Below, piece after piece: positions 27,537 through 36,137 of a stretch of DNA of 64,000 nucleotides (positions are counted from its first letter, which is position 1; the number at the start of each line of letters is the position of its first letter). Origin of the DNA: Desulfobacterales bacterium (GTDB lineage: Bacteria; Desulfobacterota; Desulfobacteria; Desulfobacterales; JAEINQ01); contig JAEINQ010000005.1 in the NCBI GenBank assembly GCA_016342285.1, forward strand, positions 1 to 64,000. Reading direction: 5' to 3'. A model generated the notes under the pieces. That model was not told the DNA's origin. It saw nothing but the letters and a program-made list of their open reading frames with translations, and did no database searches. The position numbers were made by a program, and so were the translations under genes.

Positions 27537-28316
27537 ATGAAAATCAGCAACGCCATCAAATTTTTCATCGACGCATTTTTCAGAAAAGGCGAGCGGTCCG
27601 AGTTCGCCAAATATATTTCGATCAAAAAAATAAGCGAAGCGCTCTATCCAAAGTACAAATTCAGTTCCTTTGGCCGGATATTTCTCGAAGATTCAAACTT
27701 TGTTGAAAATTATAAAAAAAATGTCAGCACTTTAGATTACAGTTCTCTGGATCGGCGATACACGCTGGACCAATTCGTGAAGCAGGCGCTTCCCGTCGCA
27801 GGCGACACGGCCGAGTGCGGTGTATTCAACGGCGCCTCGTCCCTATTGATCTGCAATAGGATTGACGGAATCGGCAAGTTACACCACGTTTTCGATTCGT
27901 TTGAGGGGATATCAGCGCCGACCGCCGAGGATGCGGGCTGCGCATGGCAGCGTGGCGCATTCAGTTGTTCAGAGATGCGGGTACGCGAGAATTTGTGTGC
28001 CTATGAGTTTGTCCGATACTACAAGGGCTGGATTCCGGAGCGTTTCGGCGAGGTTCAGGACCGTATGTTTTCCTTTGTTCATGTGGATGTGGACCTGTAT
28101 CGGCCGACATTGGACGCCATCGCGTTTTTTTATGACCGGATGAGCCCCGGCGGCATAATGCTCTGCGACGATTACGGACTGATTCAGGCGCCCGGAGCGA
28201 AAAAAGCCATGGACGATTTCTATACCGACAAGACAGAGGATGTGATCTGTCTCACTACTGGGCAGGGCATGGTCATCAAGTCCAGCCATGGGTCTTCGAC
28301 GCTTCGATTGGGATGA
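27537..28316 (+). CDS. TylF/MycF-family O-methyltransferase
   Basis: A 259-residue SAM-dependent methyltransferase of the TylF (macrocin O-methyltransferase) family. Its motif I equivalent is GDTAECGVFNGASSLLICNR near 85-104. HHVFDSFEGISAPTAEDAG follows, and the metal-binding HVDVDLYRPTLDA and MLCDDYGLIQAPGAKKAMDD stretches carry the acidic residues that hold Mg2+. Family members methylate sugar hydroxyls, so an O-methylated glycan is likely. Codon use is GC-richer than the flippase just upstream, marking the edge of the AT-rich interval. The decayed gene pair starts 17 bp after its stop. Confidence 0.88.
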   Translation: MKISNAIKFFIDAFFRKGERSEFAKYISIKKISEALYPKYKFSSFGRIFLEDSNFVENYKKNVSTLDYSSLDRRYTLDQFVKQALPVAGDTAECGVFNGASSLLICNRIDGIGKLHHVFDSFEGISAPTAEDAGCAWQRGAFSCSEMRVRENLCAYEFVRYYKGWIPERFGEVQDRMFSFVHVDVDLYRPTLDAIAFFYDRMSPGGIMLCDDYGLIQAPGAKKAMDDFYTDKTEDVICLTTGQGMVIKSSHGSSTLRLG

Positions 28317-28333
28317 AGGGAATGGATGTAAAA

Positions 28334-28442
28334 ATGAAAATCACCGTATTTGGCGGTTCCGGGTTTCTCGGATCCCACGTCTGTGAAAAGCTCTGCGAGG
28401 CCGGGCACGAGGTGACGATCTACGATATTTTCGAATCGCAGG
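28334..28442 (+). pseudogene. Truncated SDR gene, paralogue of the intact SDR at 31689
   Basis: The first 36 or so codons are nearly identical in protein to the intact gene at 31689-32600 (MKITVFGGSGFLGSHVC then EKLCEAGHEVTIYD). The reading then jumps directly into sequence matching the KdsB-like gene. About 260 codons of the SDR and the first 30 or so of the next gene are missing, so an internal deletion fused the two remnants. A stop codon ends the short reading at 28456. A 40-residue peptide could still be made but has no substrate domain. Confidence 0.85.
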
Positions 28443-29129
28443 TCGCCCATGTGTAACCACCGATACGACCTGTGTCATCGGATCGATGCAACTTGTGCGG
28501 CGACCTGTGACCGGGAAACTTACGATTACATTGTCCACAGGGGCGGCAAGGCGGTCATGACCGCCGACACCCATGAGCGATGTACCGATCGGACGGCCGA
28601 AGCCCTGCTGAAAATTGAAGCGGAGAATGACCGGAAAGCCGACATTGTGGTCATGGTCCAGAGAGACGAACCCATGGTGACACCGGAGATGATCGAAATT
28701 GCCGTGGATGCCATGATCGCGAATCCGGATATCCAGGTGGTGAACCTAATGGCGGCGATGAAAACCGATGAAGAATTCGAGGACTCCAACGAAGTCAAGG
28801 TGGTCGTCGAGCTGAACGGCGATGCGTTGTATTTTTCCCGGGAACCAATTCCTTAGCGCAAGAAGGGTGCGCAGGCGGTGCCGGTGTTTAAACAGGTCTG
28901 CATCATCCCTTTTCGCCGCGACTATTTGATCAAATTCAATCAAATGCCCGAAACTCCTTTGGAGCGAATCGAATCCATTGATATGATGCGAATTCTCGAG
29001 CACGGCGAGCGCGTTCACATGGTGAAAACCCAAACCGAAACCCTGAGTGTTGACACGCCTGAAGATCTGAAACGGGTCCGGGAGCGGATGCAGTTGGATT
29101 CTCTAAAGGGAGTGTATACCACTTTTTAG
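28443..29129 (+). pseudogene. Decayed KdsB-like cytidylyltransferase gene
   Basis: Translation matches the intact KdsB-like gene at 32600-33400 from about residue 30 to the end: TYDYIVHRGGKAVMTADTHE, KADIVVMVQRDEPMVTPEMI, then QVCIIPFRRDYLIKFNQ and ETLSVDTPEDLK. Three lesions are visible. The N-terminus is missing, a one-base insertion after GTGTA near 28455 breaks the frame, and a TAG at 28855-28857 stands where the intact copy has Ser. The nucleotide loop (PARMGSSRFPGKP in the paralogue) is lost, so no activity is expected. It lies in the same order relative to the SDR remnant as the intact pair, implying duplication of the module and then decay. Confidence 0.88.
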
Positions 29130-29172
29130 AGAATCACGATCTTGGTTGGTCTAAAACGGAGAATTCAAGATT

Positions 29173-30012
29173 ATGAAGAAAAAAGCAGCGGATTTTATAA
29201 TGCAACTTTTTAAGAAATCAATTGAAATATTTGGGCAAAATAAGGCTACGGCAATTATGGCCCAAATATCGGAAGACATTGCCCCAATTTTAGCCGAGAA
29301 AACCCAAATTGGGACTATTCGTTTTTTCTGCCCCGGCAAATTGCCCGAGTGGAGGGCAAAAACATTATTGACAAAAGAACCGGAAACTATCGAATGGATA
29401 AATACTTTCAATAAAGAAGATATTTTTTGGGATATCGGTGCAAACGTCGGAGTCTATTCTTTATATGCTGCGTTGAGAGGTTTATCAGTCTTGTCATTTG
29501 AACCGTCTCCAAGCAATTATTACTTACTCAGCAAGAATATTGAAATCAACAAGATGGATGATAAAATTTCTGCATATTGCTTGGCTTTAAGTGATATCAC
29601 GAAATTAGATTTAATGTATATGACTGATACAAGATTGGGGGGGGCATTGAATAGCTTCGGTGAGACAAGAGACTGGCAAGGAAAAACGTATGAGGCATCC
29701 CTAAAGCAGGCAATGCTTGGGTTTAGCATTGATGATTTTATTGGTCGGTTCAAACCTTCATTCCCAAATCATATTAAAATTGACGTTGATGGAATTGAAG
29801 ATAGTATTATTATAGGAAGCCTCAAGACAATTAAAGACAAACGCCTTAAGTCAATTCTCGTTGAGTTGGACACTGGGCGAAGTGAATATGTAAAAAAGAT
29901 AACTGACCATATCTTTGAAGCAGGGCTGTCGCTTCACAAAAAAGAGCATTCAGCAACGCTTAATGGTGGCAGATTTTCGAATGTATACAATCATATTTTC
30001 ATTCGGTCGTAG
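29173..30012 (+). CDS. FkbM-family methyltransferase
   Basis: A 279-residue FkbM-type SAM methyltransferase. Its motif I is IFWDIGANVGVYSLYAALRG near residues 85-104, followed by LSFEPSPSNYYLLSKNIEIN, the usual FkbM second motif. FPNHIKIDVDGIEDSIIIGS provides the conserved Asp block, and KSILVELDTG follows. Family members methylate hydroxyls on natural products or glycans. The gene is AT-rich compared with its neighbours and stands alone between a pseudogene pair and a long non-coding gap, which suggests a separate acquisition. The substrate is unknown. Confidence 0.87.
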   Translation: MKKKAADFIMQLFKKSIEIFGQNKATAIMAQISEDIAPILAEKTQIGTIRFFCPGKLPEWRAKTLLTKEPETIEWINTFNKEDIFWDIGANVGVYSLYAALRGLSVLSFEPSPSNYYLLSKNIEINKMDDKISAYCLALSDITKLDLMYMTDTRLGGALNSFGETRDWQGKTYEASLKQAMLGFSIDDFIGRFKPSFPNHIKIDVDGIEDSIIIGSLKTIKDKRLKSILVELDTGRSEYVKKITDHIFEAGLSLHKKEHSATLNGGRFSNVYNHIFIRS

Positions 30013-30607
30013 GAAGATAATATGAAATATTACGGTATGATATTCTATTGGGATATACCTCGAAAGTCGTATTGAAGTTAAGCGAAATATACAAGAAGGT
30101 CAAACTGTAAAGGCGGATATGGAGGTTATTGCATTGAGAGGTTTTAAAAACTGCCCAGACCCGTGATTTTATGATTTCGGATAAAATTTCAGAAATTTTT
30201 GTTATGAGATCCAGTAATAAATGGTCATGAGAGACCAATATTCCAAGAATTGGCTGTCATATCTGACCCGTTCGGGCCATGTTTTTAGGATTTTCTCTAT
30301 CCGGGCGCAACTGTGCCCCTCATACGGTGGCCACCTTCAGAACTTTCAACCCCCTTGAGATATTGTAGGCAGCCCCAGATAAATAGTCTTCGAATTAAGC
30401 GGGGTAAACTTGGCGATACCAGCAATCAAAACTCTTTTCGCGCAGACGTAGGCCTGATCATCCGTCTATACCGTAAAAAAAAAATAGCGGCAACACCGCG
30501 TTCCAGTTTAAATTCCAAAGAATTTTAACTTGAGGGAGTCATCCATTTTCTTGAAAGCCATATCGTCCTCCAGTTGGTTGATATAATGAGGAAAATATAG
30601 TACAAAA
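30013..30607. other. Non-coding stretch, possible transposase remnant
   Basis: No intact gene is visible. On the minus strand, about 30320-30391 reads as a short tail (DYLSGAAYNISRGLKVLK) ending in a stop. It resembles the C-terminal end of IS5/IS1182-type transposases but is preceded at once by a stop codon in the same frame. If it is a remnant it is badly decayed. The similarity is weak and judged by eye. The rest shows nothing I recognise. Confidence 0.25.
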
Positions 30608-30859
30608 ATGCATTTAAGGCAATATAAAACAGGTAGTTATATGGAATTGCAGGCCATTTTCTTGAAAGAAAAATTGCGTAGCCCATTCAATCATGAGGGG
30701 TTATGCAAAGGTCTCTGGGAGAAATTTTTACGCAACACGGGATGGGAAATCATCCGGGCCCGCAGATTGTTCATGTATCCGCTTGTCAGTATGGAGCGAT
30801 TACTGCTTCAGCCCTTCTGGAGAAAAATGAGTTTTGAGGGTTTTGGTTCGTTTCGCTGA
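30608..30859 (+). CDS. Hypothetical protein or gene fragment
   Basis: An 83-residue reading, or 72 from the ATG at 30641, that I do not recognise. The C-terminal part is basic and aromatic-rich (GWEIIRARRLFMYPLVSMER followed by LLLQPFWRKMSF). It may be the tail of a larger, otherwise lost enzyme, since it starts abruptly after a decayed stretch. No clear ribosome site was found. It may well not be expressed. Confidence 0.25.
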   Translation: MHLRQYKTGSYMELQAIFLKEKLRSPFNHEGLCKGLWEKFLRNTGWEIIRARRLFMYPLVSMERLLLQPFWRKMSFEGFGSFR

Positions 30860-30909
30860 GAAAAAGCGATATTGATTCCTCAAAATACGGCATCGAATGA
30901 GGTCAGACG

Positions 30910-31692
30910 ATGATGGATATCGGAGCTTTAAAAAAAAAGTTGACTGAGGGCCGGCCGACCGTCGGCGGGTGGATGCAGATCCCCAGCAGTGACGTGGCTG
31001 AGATCATGGGCCGGGCCGGCTATGACTGGGTCGCTGTGGATATGGAACATGGCGCATTTTCAAACCAGATCCTGCCGGATATTTTCAGGGCGCTGGAACT
31101 GGGCGGCACCTTGCCGATGGTTCGACTGGGTCGGGTCGGCAAATTGGAGATTAAAAAAGCGCTGGATTCCGGGGCCAGGGGATTGATATTTCCCATGGTT
31201 GAAAATGGGACGCAATTGGCCCGAGCGATATCATCATCCTTGTATCCGCCGGCCGGAGAGCGCGGCGTCGGGTTCAGCCGGGCGAATCTATTTGGAAAAC
31301 ATTTCGAAGACTATCGAAAAAACGCCGATCAACTTATACTCGTTGCCCAGATCGAACACATCAATGCGGTAAACGCGCTGGACGATATTTTGGCCGTGGA
31401 TGGGCTCGACGCAATCATTGTTGGGCCTTACGACCTGTCCGGATCCATGGACCTGACGGCCCAATTCGATCATCCTCGATTTATCGAGGCACTCGTTACC
31501 ATCAGAGAAGCATCCAAGCGGCACGGGGTGCCCATGGGGCTGCACATTGTGGAACCGGATGAAGAGACATTGCGCAGCAAGATTGCTGACGGCTACCAAT
31601 TTGTCGCCTACGGCACGGATGCGGTATTCCTGAACGCCGGATGCGGGTGCCCGGTCTTTGATTTAGAAAAAAAAACAGTGGTGAAACCATGA
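30910..31692 (+). CDS. HpcH/HpaI-family aldolase (2-keto-3-deoxy acid aldolase-like)
   Basis: A 260-residue class II pyruvate aldolase fold. The N-terminal GGWMQIPSSDVAEIMGRAGY, then DWVAVDMEHGAFSNQ and MVRLGRVGKLEIKKALDSGA match HpcH/HpaI enzymes, which cleave or form 4-hydroxy-2-oxo acids using pyruvate and an aldehyde. Metal and substrate residues lie in the VAQIEHINAVNALDDI and AIIVGPYDLSGSMD blocks. The gene is the first of a tight operon (ATGA overlap with the SDR) that includes a CMP-Kdo synthetase-like enzyme. I infer it makes a 2-keto-3-deoxy sugar acid for activation, instead of the usual PEP-dependent synthase. That role is untested. Confidence 0.85.
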   Translation: MMDIGALKKKLTEGRPTVGGWMQIPSSDVAEIMGRAGYDWVAVDMEHGAFSNQILPDIFRALELGGTLPMVRLGRVGKLEIKKALDSGARGLIFPMVENGTQLARAISSSLYPPAGERGVGFSRANLFGKHFEDYRKNADQLILVAQIEHINAVNALDDILAVDGLDAIIVGPYDLSGSMDLTAQFDHPRFIEALVTIREASKRHGVPMGLHIVEPDEETLRSKIADGYQFVAYGTDAVFLNAGCGCPVFDLEKKTVVKP

Positions 31693-32600
31693 AGATTACA
31701 GTTTTCGGTGGTTCCGGTTTTCTCGGTTCTCATGTCTGTGACAAACTCAGTGAGGCGGGGCACGACGTGTCGATCTTTGACCGGTCGGAATCGAAATGGC
31801 TCCGAAACGATCAGACGATGATTTTAGGTGACATCCTGGACGAGGAAAAGGTCTTTCAGGCTGTCTCCAGTGCCAGAGCGGTTTTTAATTTTGCAGGGAT
31901 CGCCGATATCGGCGAAGCCAATGTCCGACCGGTCGACACGGTTCGATTCAATATTCTCGGCAACACGATGTTGTTGGAAGCCTGCCGCAAGGCCGGGGTC
32001 GGTCGCTATGTCTTTGCAAGCTCGGTATACGTCTACAGTCGGTCCGGCGGGTTTTATCGCTGCAGCAAACAGGCCTGCGAACTCTACATTGAAAGCTATC
32101 GCGAAAATTATGGCCTCGAGTACAGCATCCTTCGATACGGCTCCCTTTACGGTCCCCGTGCCGATCATCGCAATGCCATTTTCCGGTTTGTTCGGGAGGC
32201 TCTGATCGAAAATCGGATCACCTACTATGGCAGCCCAGAGGCATTGCGTGAATACACCCACGTTGAAGACGCCGCCAGGGCGAGCGTTGAAATTCTCAAA
32301 CCGGAATATGCCAATGAGCATATCGTTCTTACCGGGCAGCAGCCGATGACTGTGGCCAATGTCCTGAAAATGATTTCCGAAATGCTCGGCCATAACGTTG
32401 ACTTTGTCTTTGAGCGCGACCCACTCCACGTGCATTACGAAATTACGCCCTATTCATTCAGCCCCCGGTTAGGGAAGAAGTTTATTCCCGCCTTGCATGT
32501 GGATTTGGGGCAGGGGATTTTGCGAACTATCGAAGAGATGCACGGTCAACTGCATCCGGAACTGAATAACGTTAATGGATATCTGGTTAAGGAGAAATAA
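31689..32600 (+). CDS. NAD-dependent epimerase/dehydratase (extended SDR)
   Basis: A 303-residue extended SDR: ITVFGGSGFLGSHVCDKLSE at 3-22, VFNFAGIADIGEANVRPVDT, VFASSVYVYSRSGGFYRCSK with the catalytic Tyr and Lys of YRCSK, and SILRYGSLYGPRADHRN. It overlaps the aldolase stop (ATGA) and ends in TAATG with the cytidylyltransferase start, so the three are translationally coupled. A C4 or C2 epimerase or reductase of the keto-acid precursor is possible. The substrate cannot be read. A truncated paralogue lies at 28334. Confidence 0.88.
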   Translation: MKITVFGGSGFLGSHVCDKLSEAGHDVSIFDRSESKWLRNDQTMILGDILDEEKVFQAVSSARAVFNFAGIADIGEANVRPVDTVRFNILGNTMLLEACRKAGVGRYVFASSVYVYSRSGGFYRCSKQACELYIESYRENYGLEYSILRYGSLYGPRADHRNAIFRFVREALIENRITYYGSPEALREYTHVEDAARASVEILKPEYANEHIVLTGQQPMTVANVLKMISEMLGHNVDFVFERDPLHVHYEITPYSFSPRLGKKFIPALHVDLGQGILRTIEEMHGQLHPELNNVNGYLVKEK

Positions 32601-33400
32601 TGGACATTATCGCCATCATTCCGGCAAGGATGGGCAGCAGTCGGTTTCCGGGCAAGCCGCTGGCAGATATTCATGGTGTCGCCATGGTCGGTCACGTGTA
32701 TCACCGAACCGCCATGTGCCGTTTGGTGACCGCCACTTACGTCGCCACTTGTGACCGGGAAATTTTCGACTATATCGAAGCGCGCGGAGGGAAGGCTGTC
32801 ATGACCGCCGATACCCACGAACGGTGCACGGACCGAACCGCCGAAGCCCTGCTGAAGATCGAGGGTGAGAATGGCCGAAAAGCCGATATCGTGGTCATGG
32901 TGCAGGGCGACGAGCCCATGGTCACACCGGACATGATTGAAAATGCGGTCCAGGTAATGCTGGATGACAGTGATGTCAATGTGGTCAACCTCATGGCGGA
33001 AATGGCCACCATGGATGAATTCGAGGATCCCAACGAAGTCAAGGTCGTTACCGATCTGAATAACAATGCACTCTATTTCTCGCGGGAACCGGTACCCTCC
33101 AGAAAAAAGGGGGCCGAGCAGGTTCCCATGATGAAACAGGTCTGCATCATTCCGTTTCGGCGTGACTATCTCCTGAAGTTCAACGAAATGGAAGAGACGC
33201 CGCTGGAACGGATCGAGTCGGTGGACATGATGCGGATCCTCGAACATGGTGAGCGGGTCCGTATGGAACGGACCGGAACCGAAACCCTCAGTGTCGATAC
33301 TCCCGAGGACCTGGATCGAGCCCGGTGCATGATGCAGAATGACCGGCTCATGGCAACCTACGGGGCTTCTCCGGAAAAGGTAAAGTCAGACAAGGATTGA
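32600..33400 (+). CDS. KdsB-like 3-deoxy-ulosonate cytidylyltransferase
   Basis: A 266-residue CMP-Kdo synthetase homologue. The CTP loop is IAIIPARMGSSRFPGKPLAD at 4-23. It keeps VATCDREIFDYIEARGGKAV, VMTADTHERCTDRTAEAL and the metal-binding VMVQGDEPMVTPDMI. KdsB forms CMP-Kdo for LPS core. This copy sits in an aldolase / SDR / dehydrogenase / HAD operon instead of with kdsA or lpx genes, so it probably activates a different 2-keto-3-deoxy acid, or a Kdo variant. The C-terminal ETLSVDTPEDLDRAR is the usual family end, and the length is about normal. Confidence 0.87.
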   Translation: MDIIAIIPARMGSSRFPGKPLADIHGVAMVGHVYHRTAMCRLVTATYVATCDREIFDYIEARGGKAVMTADTHERCTDRTAEALLKIEGENGRKADIVVMVQGDEPMVTPDMIENAVQVMLDDSDVNVVNLMAEMATMDEFEDPNEVKVVTDLNNNALYFSREPVPSRKKGAEQVPMMKQVCIIPFRRDYLLKFNEMEETPLERIESVDMMRILEHGERVRMERTGTETLSVDTPEDLDRARCMMQNDRLMATYGASPEKVKSDKD

Positions 33401-33405
33401 ATCGT

Positions 33406-34314
33406 ATGAAAATCGCCATTACCACTTCTTCCTTTGGGCGCTACAGCCGTGAGCCGCTGGAAATACTGGATCGGGCCGGTTTGGACTATGCGCTGAATCC
33501 CCATGGTCGCAAATTGACCGAGACCGAAGTGACCGACATCCTGGCCGGGTGCACGGGTGTCGTGGCCGGCACCGAACCCCTAACATCAGCCGTAATCGGG
33601 GCACTGCCGTCACTCCGAGTAATTTCACGATGCGGGGTGGGGCTGGACAATGTGGACATGTCCTGTGCCCAAAAACAGGGCATTTCCGTTCATATCACCC
33701 CCAACGGACCGACCCTGGCTGTGGCCGAACTGACCCTTGGATTGGCACTGAATCTACTGCGACGGGTCAGTGTCATGGATCGGGAACTTAGAAGCGGCAC
33801 CTGGCGGAAACGGATGGGATACACCCTGAGCGGCAAGCGCCTTGGTATCGTCGGCCTGGGGCGTATCGGCCAGGCGGTGGCGAATCTTTTCTCTTCGCTG
33901 GATGTCTTCATCGCTTTTACCGATCCCGTTGTGGATGATGATCGCTATGAGAGGAAGGAACTCGGCAGCTTGCTGGAATGGGCCGATATCATCACCCTGC
34001 ACTGCTCAATGCCGAAAGGTGAGACAACCCTGATCGACGAAAAAGCACTGGCACGCATGCGGCCGGACGCCTGGATCATCAATTGCGGACGGGGAAATAT
34101 CGTGGAAGAGGGCGCCCTGCACGCCGCGCTGAAATCCGGAAAGCTTGCCGGTGCGGCTGTGGATGTGTTTCATTCAGAACCGTACAGCGGTCCTTTGCTT
34201 GAATTGGACAATGTGATTCTGACGCCCCATATCGGTTCATACGCCCGAGAGTCGCGGATTCAGATGGAAATCGATGCCGTCAAAAATCTGATCGTTGCTC
34301 TTCAGGCAGAATGA
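33406..34314 (+). CDS. D-2-hydroxyacid dehydrogenase (phosphoglycerate dehydrogenase-like)
   Basis: A 302-residue NAD-dependent D-isomer 2-hydroxyacid dehydrogenase without the regulatory ACT domain of SerA. Rossmann motif: KRLGIVGLGRIGQAVANLFS near 145-164. The catalytic set is Arg in the SRCGVGLDNVDM region or INCGRGNIVEEG, Glu in the AAVDVFHSEPY region, and His in LTPHIGSYARES. The ATG at 33406 is preferred to the TTG overlapping the previous stop; AAGGA lies upstream. In this operon it may oxidise or reduce a hydroxy/keto acid precursor. It could also supply a phosphohydroxypyruvate-like intermediate. Confidence 0.87.
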   Translation: MKIAITTSSFGRYSREPLEILDRAGLDYALNPHGRKLTETEVTDILAGCTGVVAGTEPLTSAVIGALPSLRVISRCGVGLDNVDMSCAQKQGISVHITPNGPTLAVAELTLGLALNLLRRVSVMDRELRSGTWRKRMGYTLSGKRLGIVGLGRIGQAVANLFSSLDVFIAFTDPVVDDDRYERKELGSLLEWADIITLHCSMPKGETTLIDEKALARMRPDAWIINCGRGNIVEEGALHAALKSGKLAGAAVDVFHSEPYSGPLLELDNVILTPHIGSYARESRIQMEIDAVKNLIVALQAE

Positions 34315-34327
34315 TAAAGGGGAGGCC

Positions 34328-35014
34328 ATGGCCGCGAAAACCCCTGAATTGATCGTCTTGGATTGCGATGGCGTCATTCTCGAGTCCGTGGCCGTGAAAA
34401 CCGAGGCTTTTGGAAAGCTCGTTTCCAGGCATGGACCGGACGCCACAGAACGCATGATCGATTTTCATCAGGCCCATGGCGGCATGAGCCGATTCGAAAA
34501 ATTTTCTTGGTTTTACCATGAGATGTTGGGGCGTCCCCTTTCCCAAACAACCCGTGACCGGTTGAATAGCGAATTCGCCGGTCTGTGCCTGAATGGTGTC
34601 CTCGCGTCACCCTTTGTCCCGGGGGCCATTGAGTTCATCGAATCATGGCAGGGCAGGGTGCCGCTCTATGTGGCTTCGGCAACCCCCCATGAAGAACTCG
34701 AAACCATATTTAGAAAACGAAATCTGGCCCGTTTTTTCAAAGGTATTTTCGGAATGCCTCCGGCCAAAGAAGAACTCCTTGCCCGCATTGTGGACCGGGA
34801 AGGGATCCTGCCTGAAAAAACCCTGATGGTCGGTGACAGTTCAACGGATGAAGAGGCCGCCGTCATGGTGGGCACGCGGTTTTTCGGTCGCGGCGAGAAA
34901 TTCGCCGGATCGGGTTGGCCCTGGGGCAAGGATTTGTTTGGATTGATCGATTATCTTGCCGCTGGAATACCGATTGGCCTCTTATCTGACTTCAAAGTCA
35001 GTGGCTCTGTTTAA
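34328..35014 (+). CDS. HAD-superfamily phosphatase (subfamily IA)
   Basis: A 228-residue HAD hydrolase read from the ATG at 34328 (GGGGAGG upstream). Motif I is LIVLDCDGVILESVAVKTEA with the Asp nucleophile and the Asp two residues on. Motif II is YVASATPHEEL, motif III the Lys in MPPAKEELL, and motif IV LMVGDSSTDEEAAVM. The cap helices lie between I and II. It probably dephosphorylates a sugar-acid phosphate or phosphoglycolate-type product of this operon, parallel to KdsC in Kdo synthesis. It ends the unit, with a gap of about 100 bp before the next gene. Confidence 0.86.
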   Translation: MAAKTPELIVLDCDGVILESVAVKTEAFGKLVSRHGPDATERMIDFHQAHGGMSRFEKFSWFYHEMLGRPLSQTTRDRLNSEFAGLCLNGVLASPFVPGAIEFIESWQGRVPLYVASATPHEELETIFRKRNLARFFKGIFGMPPAKEELLARIVDREGILPEKTLMVGDSSTDEEAAVMVGTRFFGRGEKFAGSGWPWGKDLFGLIDYLAAGIPIGLLSDFKVSGSV

Positions 35015-35113
35015 ACCGGCCAAGGGCCGGCGGCAGCGCTGGATGCCGGATGAACCGGCAAAATCGCCCCAACCGATATTATCGGCACAGCGACAACGAA
35101 ACCTGGAGGAAAA

Positions 35114-36058
35114 ATGGCTGATACCTACCTTGTAACCGGCGGTGCTGGCTTCATAGGTTCCCATGTGGCGAACCGCCTTCTGGATCAGGGGGCCGAGGTG
35201 GTGGTCGCCGACAATATGTTGACCGGTGATCCGGAGAATGTGCCGGCCGGTTCAAAATTCGTCTATATCGACCTGGCCAACGAGAGCCAGTATTACCGGC
35301 TCGACACCTGCCGTCCCAAAGCGGTGCTCCACCTTGCCGGGCAGTCATCCGGTGAGATTTCCCACGAATCGCCCATCAATGATCTGGATATCAATACCAA
35401 GGCCACCATCCTGCTGGCCCAATGGGCAGCCCGACGCGAATGCAAACGATTTCTCTACACCAGTACCGTCTCGGTCTATGGCGACGGGGTTGGCGGGGCG
35501 GCCATGTCCGAGCAGGATCCGCCCCGCCCCAAGTCCTTTTACGCCTGTTCCAAACTCGCCTCGGAAAACTACCTCAAGGTATTCGGCGGCGCCTGCGGCA
35601 TGGATGCCACCACTTTCAGACTTTTCAACGCTTACGGCCCGGGTCAGAACATGGATAACATGAAACAGGGCATGGTCAGTATCTATCTTGCCTATTTTCT
35701 CAACCGGGAAAAGCTCGAAGTCAAGGGCTCATTGGAAAGATACCGGGATTTCATCTACGTATCGGATATTGTCGACCTGCTGGTGGCCTGCATCAACGAT
35801 GCAAGGTCCTTTGGGAAAATATTCAATGTCGGATCCGGATGTCGGACACGGGTTCGCGAACTGGTCGACATCATCAAGGCCGCGACAGGGAAATCGGATT
35901 TTCCGGTGGTTGAAATTGCCGGCACGCCCGGCGACGCCTTCGGCTCCTGTGCCGATATCGGCTATGTCAACGAGATCCTCGGTTGGACGCCGAAAATCTC
36001 CGTGGAAGAAGGCATCCGGAAGATGGTTTCGTTTTATGCGCCGGGTTTGCTTCACTGA
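35114..36058 (+). CDS. NDP-sugar 4-epimerase-like extended SDR
   Basis: A 314-residue extended SDR with YLVTGGAGFIGSHVANRLLD at residues 5-24 and VLHLAGQSSGEISHESPIND. The catalytic TSTVSVYGDG Ser and SFYACSKLASENYLK Tyr-Lys pair are present, and the substrate region TTFRLFNAYGPGQNMDNMKQ is intact. The layout is that of UDP-glucose/UDP-GlcNAc 4-epimerases and close relatives. GGAGG precedes the ATG. It begins a new sub-block of the locus with methyltransferase and transferase genes after it. Confidence 0.88.
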   Translation: MADTYLVTGGAGFIGSHVANRLLDQGAEVVVADNMLTGDPENVPAGSKFVYIDLANESQYYRLDTCRPKAVLHLAGQSSGEISHESPINDLDINTKATILLAQWAARRECKRFLYTSTVSVYGDGVGGAAMSEQDPPRPKSFYACSKLASENYLKVFGGACGMDATTFRLFNAYGPGQNMDNMKQGMVSIYLAYFLNREKLEVKGSLERYRDFIYVSDIVDLLVACINDARSFGKIFNVGSGCRTRVRELVDIIKAATGKSDFPVVEIAGTPGDAFGSCADIGYVNEILGWTPKISVEEGIRKMVSFYAPGLLH

Positions 36059-36137
36059 GGATATTCGCATCGACAAGGTTGCCGTAATTTACGGACAGGC
36101 GTTTAATACCGCAGCGGTTATATGAGTTTCTACCCCT

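Noticed and set aside
30313..30528. Plus-strand 71-codon reading in the 30 kb gap
   Set aside because: There is no family resemblance or ribosome site; it lies across sequence that may be a transposase remnant on the other strand.
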